Source: Kluyvera intermedia
Lineage (GTDB): Bacteria; Pseudomonadota; Gammaproteobacteria; Enterobacterales; Enterobacteriaceae
Length of the DNA: 64,000 nt
Reading direction: 5' to 3'
Assembly: GCF_034424175.1 (NCBI RefSeq)
Contig: NZ_CP139986.1
Coordinates: 1,922,001-1,986,000 of the forward strand
Shown: piece after piece, positions 58,755-64,000 of the stretch
Numbering within the stretch: the stretch's first letter is position 1
Layout: each line of letters begins with the position of its first letter
The notes under the pieces: generated by a model
Databases searched by the model: none
What the model was told of the DNA's origin: nothing
The model's input: the letters and a program-made list of their open reading frames with translations, nothing else
Made by a program: the position numbers and the translations under genes

Positions 58755-60269
58755 ATGCAACAGTCTGTCCCTTATCTCTCTTTCCACGGTATTGGCAAAA
58801 CGTTCCCCGGCGTGAAGGCGCTGTCAGACATTAGCTTCGACTGCTATAGCGGTCAGGTGCATGCGCTGATGGGTGAAAACGGTGCCGGGAAGTCAACGCT
58901 GCTGAAGATCCTCAGCGGTAACTATGCACCGACTTCCGGCACGCTGTCTTTGCGTGGAGAAGAGATTTCTTTTGCCGACACCACCGCGGCGCTTAACGCG
59001 GGTGTCGCCATTATTTACCAGGAACTGCATCTCGTCCCGGAGATGACAGTCGCGGAAAATATCTATCTCGGACAACTTCCGAGCCGTGCCGGGATAGTAA
59101 ACCGCTCTTTACTCAATTATGAAGCCCGCCTGCAACTTGAGCATCTGGGGCTGGATATTGACCCGGATACGCCGCTGAAATATCTCTCCATTGGCCAATG
59201 GCAGATGGTGGAAATTGCCAAAGCGCTGGCGCGTAACGCGAAGGTTATCGCCTTTGACGAACCGACCAGTTCACTTTCCGCCCGTGAGATTGAAAACCTG
59301 TTTCGGGTGATCCGCGAGTTGCGTAAAGAAGGCAGGGTGATCATTTATGTCTCTCATCGCATGGAAGAGATCTTTGCTCTCAGCGATGCCATTACCGTGT
59401 TTAAAGATGGTCGCTATGTTTGCACCTTTGACGACATGCAGTCGGTCAGCCACGACAGTCTGGTGCAGGCGATGGTCGGGCGAAATATTGGTGATATCTA
59501 TGGCTGGCAGCCGCGTGAGTATGGCGAAGAGCGCCTGCGTCTTGATAACGTCAAAGCCCCCGGCGTCCGTACGCCGATTTCTTTATCGGTACGTAGCGGG
59601 GAAATTGTCGGCCTGTTTGGGCTAGTGGGTGCCGGGCGAAGTGAACTGATGAAAGGGATCTTCGGTGGGACCAAAATCACCGCCGGTGACATCGCTATTG
59701 ACGGCAAACGGGTCACTATCGACAAACCAGCACAGGCGATTCGCGCAGGCATGATGTTGTGTCCAGAAGACCGTAAGGCTGAGGGGATTATTCCGGTGCA
59801 CTCGGTACGCGACAATATCAACATCAGTGCTCGTCGCAAACATATCCGCGCTGGGTGCCTTATTAATAACGACTGGGAGGCGACCAATGCCGACCATCAT
59901 ATTCAATCCCTCAATATTAAAACGCCGGGTGCGCAACAGCTGATCATGAACCTGTCTGGGGGAAATCAGCAAAAGGCCATTCTGGGCCGTTGGTTGTCGG
60001 AAGAGATGAAGGTCATCTTGCTCGATGAGCCGACGCGCGGTATCGATGTGGGTGCGAAACATGAAATCTACAACGTGATTTACGCGCTGGCGGCGTCGGG
60101 GGTTGCGGTGCTGTTTGCGTCAAGCGACCTGCCGGAGGTGCTGGGCGTTGCCGATCGCATCGTGGTGATGCGCGAAGGTGAAATTTCCGGCGAGCTGTTC
60201 CATGAGAGCGCCAATGAACAACAGGCGTTAAGCCTGGCTATGCCTAAAGTCAGTCAGGCCGTCGCCTGA
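58755..60269 (+). CDS. araG: L-arabinose ABC transporter ATPase
   Basis: A 504-residue protein with two ABC domains. The first has Walker A GENGAGKST, signature LSIGQWQMVEIAKAL and Walker B VIAFDEPTSSLS. The second has a degenerate Walker A (GLVGAGRSE), signature LSGGNQQKAILGRWL and Walker B VILLDEPTRGIDVG. This is the sugar ABC importer ATPase, same length as E. coli AraG. Start at 58755 (MQQSVPYLSF) follows TGGAGG. Confidence 0.95.
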   Translation: MQQSVPYLSFHGIGKTFPGVKALSDISFDCYSGQVHALMGENGAGKSTLLKILSGNYAPTSGTLSLRGEEISFADTTAALNAGVAIIYQELHLVPEMTVAENIYLGQLPSRAGIVNRSLLNYEARLQLEHLGLDIDPDTPLKYLSIGQWQMVEIAKALARNAKVIAFDEPTSSLSAREIENLFRVIRELRKEGRVIIYVSHRMEEIFALSDAITVFKDGRYVCTFDDMQSVSHDSLVQAMVGRNIGDIYGWQPREYGEERLRLDNVKAPGVRTPISLSVRSGEIVGLFGLVGAGRSELMKGIFGGTKITAGDIAIDGKRVTIDKPAQAIRAGMMLCPEDRKAEGIIPVHSVRDNINISARRKHIRAGCLINNDWEATNADHHIQSLNIKTPGAQQLIMNLSGGNQQKAILGRWLSEEMKVILLDEPTRGIDVGAKHEIYNVIYALAASGVAVLFASSDLPEVLGVADRIVVMREGEISGELFHESANEQQALSLAMPKVSQAVA

Positions 60270-60280
60270 GTAAGGAGATT

Positions 60281-61264
60281 ATGATGTCATCTGTTACTAC
60301 ACCTGGCGCGCGCGGCTCGTCGATGAGCTTTGGTCGTATCTGGGATCAATATGGCATGCTCGTGGTGTTTGCCGTGTTGTTTATCTGCTGTGCTATTTTT
60401 GTGCCGAACTTCGCTTCGTTCATCAATATGAAAGGGCTGGGGCTGGCGATTTCCATGTCGGGGATGGTGGCCTGCGGGATGCTATTTTGTCTGGCTTCCG
60501 GTGATTTTGACCTGTCCGTAGCGTCGGTTATCGCCTGCGCAGGGGTGACCACGGCGGTGGTGATTAACGCCACTGAAAGCCTGTGGATAGGCGTCTTTGC
60601 CGGTCTGCTGCTGGGAGCGTTAAGCGGTCTGGTGAATGGTTTCGTGATTGCGAGGCTAAAAATCAACGCGCTGATCACCACACTTGCCACGATGCAGATT
60701 GTCCGTGGTCTGGCGTATATCATCTCTGACGGTAAAGCGGTCGGGATTGAAGATGAGCGCTTCTTCGCCCTTGGCTACGCCAACTGGCTGGGGCTGCCAG
60801 CGCCAATCTGGTTGACGGTAGGCTGTTTAATTATTTTTGGCCTGCTGCTCAATAAAACCACCTTTGGCCGCAACACGCTGGCTATTGGCGGCAATGAGGA
60901 AGCGGCGCGATTAGCCGGGGTACCGGTCGTTCGCACCAAGATTATCATCTTTGTGCTCTCGGGGCTGGTGTCAGCTGCGGCGGGAATTATCCTGGCCTCG
61001 CGTATGACCAGCGGTCAGCCGATGACCTCAATTGGCTATGAGCTTATCGTTATCTCTGCCTGCGTATTGGGTGGCGTATCGCTGAAAGGGGGGATTGGCA
61101 AAATCTCTTACGTGGTGGCTGGGATCTTGATTCTCGGTACCGTTGAGAATGCCATGAACCTGCTGAACATTTCGCCGTTCTCGCAGTATGTGGTACGCGG
61201 GTTGATTTTGTTAGCGGCGGTGATTTTCGATCGCTACAAACAAAAAGCGAAACGCACGGTTTAA
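60281..61264 (+). CDS. araH: L-arabinose ABC transporter permease
   Basis: A 327-residue inner membrane permease: FGRIWDQYGMLVVFAVLFIC, CLASGDFDLSVASVIACAGV, GRNTLAIGGNEEAARLAGVP, KISYVVAGILILGTVENAMN. Highly similar to E. coli AraH. About ten membrane segments. Ribosome site AAGGAG is 5-8 bases before the tandem ATGs. It forms the arabinose channel with AraG. Confidence 0.95.
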   Translation: MMSSVTTPGARGSSMSFGRIWDQYGMLVVFAVLFICCAIFVPNFASFINMKGLGLAISMSGMVACGMLFCLASGDFDLSVASVIACAGVTTAVVINATESLWIGVFAGLLLGALSGLVNGFVIARLKINALITTLATMQIVRGLAYIISDGKAVGIEDERFFALGYANWLGLPAPIWLTVGCLIIFGLLLNKTTFGRNTLAIGGNEEAARLAGVPVVRTKIIIFVLSGLVSAAAGIILASRMTSGQPMTSIGYELIVISACVLGGVSLKGGIGKISYVVAGILILGTVENAMNLLNISPFSQYVVRGLILLAAVIFDRYKQKAKRTV

Positions 61265-61274
61265 CGAGTATTCC

Positions 61275-61345
61275 GACGCCGGTTCCCCCGGCGTCGCTGC
61301 GCTCGACCTGTAGCCCGCGCGAGGCATTTATGCCGACCCCGGGGT
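61275..61345. repeat. Hairpin and REP-like sequence after araH
   Basis: GACGCCGG (61275-61282) and CCGGCGTC (61288-61295) form a stem, followed by GCTGCGCTCGACCTGTAGCC, which resembles the REP-like elements near yecA. It marks the end of the araFGH transcript, facing uspC. Confidence 0.6.
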
Positions 61346-61370
61346 CTCACCAACCGCATAAACCGACTTG

Positions 61371-61790
61371 TTACAACGTCACCAATAACACATCCACACC
61401 GCTTTCCTTGACGATGTTTTTCGCCGAGCAGGTCGCTCGCGAAAAGAAACTTTGGTTATGGTTGCCGCAGATAACCAGATCAACCTGATACTTCTGGCAA
61501 AACGTCTTCACGTGTTCGCAGAGTTCACCCGATGCTATTTGACGCTTCCAGATAGGGTAGTCGGTACTATCGGCCAGACTTTGCAGAAATTGCTGGGTCT
61601 CTTCTTGCATCAACTCACGCAGGTTTTCCATCATTGGGGCGGCGAGTTGGTTGTACATCTCGGGGTCAGTTGAAAGGGTCATCAGACTGATGCGGGCATT
61701 AGCAGGACGCGCTATTGCTACCGCTTTTTTGAGTAAGGCATGGCTCTCAGGCGTTGGCGCCACCGCCACTAAAAGATGTGAGTACGACAT
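61371..61790 (-). CDS. uspC: Universal stress protein UspC
   Basis: A 139-residue Usp-family protein matching E. coli UspC: MSYSHLLVAVAPTPESHALL, STDPEMYNQLAAPMMENLRE, DLVICGNHNQSFFSRATCSA. The loop GNHNQSFFSRATCSAK is the typical nucleotide-binding region. Linked to stress, motility and KdpD signalling in E. coli. Convergent with araH; in E. coli otsBA lies between araH and uspC, but here the gap is about 105 bases. Confidence 0.93.
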   Translation of the reverse strand: MSYSHLLVAVAPTPESHALLKKAVAIARPANARISLMTLSTDPEMYNQLAAPMMENLRELMQEETQQFLQSLADSTDYPIWKRQIASGELCEHVKTFCQKYQVDLVICGNHNQSFFSRATCSAKNIVKESGVDVLLVTL

Positions 61791-62581
61791 CAGACCTCCT
61801 TGCTAAAAATTCGCACGCTAACCTTAATCTCATACTCTTTTTATAACCGTCCCGCAAGCGCTGGACGGAATATTGCTGTCTATAACTTAACCTAATACAT
61901 AAGCAAGTTTTATGCGAACCATTGGATAAAACCCATACAACTTGCATAAGCGTGTCTTGATATATGATGTAATCAAAACATATCTTCAATATTTAATTTA
62001 TGCTGAATATTTGTTAATTAAAAGTAATTAATGTGCGAATGAATTTAGTGTCAATGGTTTGAAGTTACAATATGTTGAATTTACGATGAATTTTAGTTGC
62101 CGCTAAAAAGTATGATCTGTAGCAAATTTCTCGTAAATAGTGCTCACAAAGATCGCCCGATCTAAATGGTCGTTAAATAGTTTCGTTGAATGAATATCCG
62201 TTGGGGAGGAATAAAATAGCGTTTTGACTGTTCGTTATTTAGTCAAAATACAACGGGGGCTGATAGATTGGCGTGTAAAAGACGGTTTGATTTTGTGACG
62301 AAGATCACATAAATTTCAAATTAACAGTGAGGCAACATTGTATGTGTCACATCTGGCGAGTAAAGTTGCGTCGAATTAGGAAAAATCTTAGTAAATTGTA
62401 AGAAATGTTTAGATTCATCGGGGTAGAAAGTGAAATCTTTACCCGACAATCGACACAGGATTTACCTGATTGGCCATGCATTTCGACCGATTCATTTTTT
62501 TATCGGGCCTTGCCCGACGACATCACGGGGTATGCGGTTTGACCGCATAGAGTACTAAATTGGTTATTCGGGATGGGGAAA
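61791..62581 (+). promoter_or_regulatory. flhDC regulatory region with CRP site
   Basis: About 790 bases between uspC and flhD with no gene, as expected for the large, heavily regulated flhDC promoter region. A CRP site with a perfect core, TGTGA-CGAAGA-TCACA, lies at 62294-62309. The last 200 bases form a leader RNA that in E. coli binds CsrA; GGA motifs near 62500-62575 (such as GGGGTATG and GGGATGGGG) are candidates here. Other known inputs (OmpR, RcsB, LrhA) could not be placed. Confidence 0.75.
62294..62309. promoter_or_regulatory. CRP binding site of flhDC
   Basis: TGTGACGAAGATCACA, matching all ten core consensus bases. It should give cAMP-CRP activation of flhDC and so make motility sensitive to glucose. 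Confidence 0.8.
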
Positions 62582-62932
62582 ATGCATACATCCGAGTTGC
62601 TAAAGCATATCTATGACATCAATTTGTCTTATCTGCTTCTTGCACAGCGTTTGATTGGTCAGGATAAGGCTTCTGCTATGTTCCGCCTTGGTATCAACGA
62701 GGATATGGCAAAAGTTCTTGGGGAACTGACGCTCCCACAGATGGTGAAATTGGCGGAAACCAACCAACTGGTTTGCCAGTTCCGTTTTGATAACGCCCAA
62801 ACCATAACCCGTCTTACGCAAGAATCACGTGTGGACGACCTACAGCAGATCCACACCGGTATTCTGCTCTCAACCGCACTGCTGAATGAAGCCAGTCACT
62901 CAGGCGCTCCTGCACGTAAGAAAAGGGCCTAA
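62582..62932 (+). CDS. flhD: Flagellar master regulator subunit FlhD
   Basis: A 116-residue protein matching E. coli FlhD: MHTSELLKHIYDINLSYLLL, ASAMFRLGINEDMAKVLGEL, TLPQMVKLAETNQLVCQFRF. It forms the FlhD4C2 complex that activates class 2 flagellar genes. I chose the ATG at 62582, preceded by GGGGAAA; the ATG at 62573 would add three residues. The C-terminal tail varies from E. coli. The stop overlaps the flhC start (TAATG). Confidence 0.95.
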   Translation: MHTSELLKHIYDINLSYLLLAQRLIGQDKASAMFRLGINEDMAKVLGELTLPQMVKLAETNQLVCQFRFDNAQTITRLTQESRVDDLQQIHTGILLSTALLNEASHSGAPARKKRA

Positions 62933-63513
62933 TGATGGTTGAAAAAAGCATTGTTCAGGAGGCGCGTGACATTCAGCTGGCTATGGAGTTGATTACTCTC
63001 GGTGCGCGGTTGCAGATGCTGGAAAGTGAAACCCAGCTCAGCCGTGGTCGTTTGATTAAACTCTACAAAGAGCTGCGTGGTAGCCCGCCGCCCAAGGGAA
63101 TGCTGCCGTTTTCCACGGACTGGTTTATGACATGGGAACAAAATATTCACTCTTCCATGTTCTGTAATGCCTGGCAATTCTTACTGAAAAGCGGCCAATG
63201 CTCCGGCGTTGATGCTGTGATAAAAGCCTACCGTTTGTATCTAGAACAGTGTCCCGAGCAGGATGCAGGGCCGTTGTTCGCCTTGACTCGCGCCTGGACT
63301 TTGGTTCGTTTTGTTGAAAGCGGACTGCTTGAACTTTCCAGCTGCCATTCCTGTGGCGGTAATTTTGTGACTCATGCACACCAGCCAGCAGGCAGCTTTG
63401 TTTGCAGCCTATGCCAGCCACCATCACGTGCCGTAAAAAGACGTAAACTTTCCAGTGATCCTGCCGATAGTAATCCACAACTGCTGGATGAACAGATAGG
63501 GCAAGCTGTTTAA
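62932..63513 (+). CDS. flhC: Flagellar master regulator subunit FlhC
   Basis: A 193-residue protein (192 if started at the second ATG, 62935) matching E. coli FlhC: KSIVQEARDIQLAMELITLG, LIKLYKELRGSPPPKGMLPF, and the zinc-binding Cys cluster CHSCGGNFVTHAHQPAGSF followed by CSLCQPPSRAVKRRKL. With FlhD it binds class 2 promoters. A perfect terminator follows before motA. Confidence 0.95.
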   Translation: MMVEKSIVQEARDIQLAMELITLGARLQMLESETQLSRGRLIKLYKELRGSPPPKGMLPFSTDWFMTWEQNIHSSMFCNAWQFLLKSGQCSGVDAVIKAYRLYLEQCPEQDAGPLFALTRAWTLVRFVESGLLELSSCHSCGGNFVTHAHQPAGSFVCSLCQPPSRAVKRRKLSSDPADSNPQLLDEQIGQAV

Positions 63514-63539
63514 CCCCACACTTGTGGATTAAACACTCC

Positions 63540-63570
63540 AGCAGCGGTCTTGACGACCGCTGCTTTTTTT
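63540..63570 (+). terminator. flhDC terminator
   Basis: AGCAGCGGTC (63540-63549), loop TTGAC, GACCGCTGCT (63555-63564), followed by T to about 63571. Confidence 0.88.
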
Positions 63571-63637
63571 TACCCCTTGCCGGGTGAAATACCTCAATTC
63601 TGTCTCCTCTCTTAGTCAACAGTGGAAGGATGATAGC

Positions 63638-64000
63638 GTGCTTATCTTAATAGGTTACCTGGTTGTTTTGGGGACAGTTTTCGGCGGTTACATGATGACC
63701 GGCGGACACCTTGGAGCACTGTATCAACCGGCTGAGCTGATTATTATCGGCGGAGCGGGGGTCGGCGCATTTATCGTGGGGAACAACGGTAAAGCCATCA
63801 AGGGAACGCTCAAGGCGCTGCCCTTGCTGTTTCGTCGCTCGAAATACACTAAAAGTATGTATATGGATCTGCTGGCGTTGCTGTATCGCCTGATGGCGAA
63901 ATCACGCCAACAGGGGATGTTCTCGCTGGAACGCGATATTGAAAACCCGCAAGAAAGTGAAATTTTTGCCAGCTATCCGCGCATTCTGGCCGATGCGGTG
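63638..64000 (+). CDS. motA: Flagellar motor stator protein MotA (N-terminal part)
   Basis: The first 121 codons of MotA, cut by the window end. It reads VLILIGYLVVLGTVFGGYMM, TGGHLGALYQPAELIIIGGA, VGNNGKAIKGTLKALPLLFR, like E. coli MotA, with GTG start at 63638 and AAGGATG upstream. Two membrane segments (about 1-20 and 32-50) and the start of the cytoplasmic domain are present. With MotB it forms the proton channel that turns the flagellum. Confidence 0.93.
   Translation, partial: MLILIGYLVVLGTVFGGYMMTGGHLGALYQPAELIIIGGAGVGAFIVGNNGKAIKGTLKALPLLFRRSKYTKSMYMDLLALLYRLMAKSRQQGMFSLERDIENPQESEIFASYPRILADAV

Overview
This window is chromosomal DNA of an enterobacterium (Enterobacteriaceae). From about 32.6 kb onward the order dcyD-tcyL-tcyN-sdiA-yecF-uvrY-uvrC-pgsA-glyW-cysT-leuZ ... 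yecA-tyrP-yecH-ftnA-yecR ... azuC-yecJ-ftnB-araFGH-uspC-flhDC-motA matches the Escherichia/Citrobacter backbone, with E. coli-like proteins. The araFGH operon, a second liv-type operon after leuZ, an HD-GYP gene beside yecR and no otsBA between araH and uspC point to Citrobacter or a close relative; that genus call is an inference.

Positions 1 to about 32.5 kb are the right-hand part of a lambdoid, cos-type siphovirus prophage, all genes on the + strand. Order: DUF4222 protein, replication initiator with internal iteron-like repeats, Dam-type methylase, LexA-domain/RusA resolvase fusion, KilA-N and AntA-type antirepressor genes, DUF968 nuclease-like protein, Q antiterminator, a second DNA methylase, a phage-21-type lysis cassette (holin, SAR endolysin, Rz/Rz1) interrupted by an HNH endonuclease gene, accessory genes with a tRNA-like element, cos, TerS/TerL, gpW-like, portal, a ClpP-protease/major-capsid fusion, head-tail genes, then lambda-like tail genes Z-U-V-G/GT-H-M-L-K, a lipoprotein gene, I, J, and a side fibre with an S74 chaperone. 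Several intrinsic terminators lie inside the late operon, so Q-dependent antitermination is probably needed to express the tail. The right prophage end (about 31.9-32.6 kb) carries a short recombinase-like ORF, direct repeats resembling integrase arm sites, and the junction with dcyD. The integrase proper and the left end lie outside the window.

Positions 32.6-46.8 kb hold D-cysteine desulfhydrase with the cystine transporter permease and ATPase, the quorum-sensing regulator sdiA, the uvrY-uvrC pair, pgsA, three tRNA genes, a HAD hydrolase, an ERIC element and a five-gene branched-chain amino acid ABC transporter operon.

Positions 46.8-64 kb hold yecA, tyrP (with a TyrR box), yecH, the ferritins ftnA and ftnB, the lipoprotein yecR, a periplasmic-sensing HD-GYP protein, a sugar-phosphate isomerase behind a possible KdgR operator, a DHA2-family efflux pump, the small membrane protein azuC, yecJ, a DJ-1/PfpI protein, the L-arabinose transporter araFGH, uspC, and the flagellar master regulator flhDC with a perfect-core CRP site, ending inside motA.
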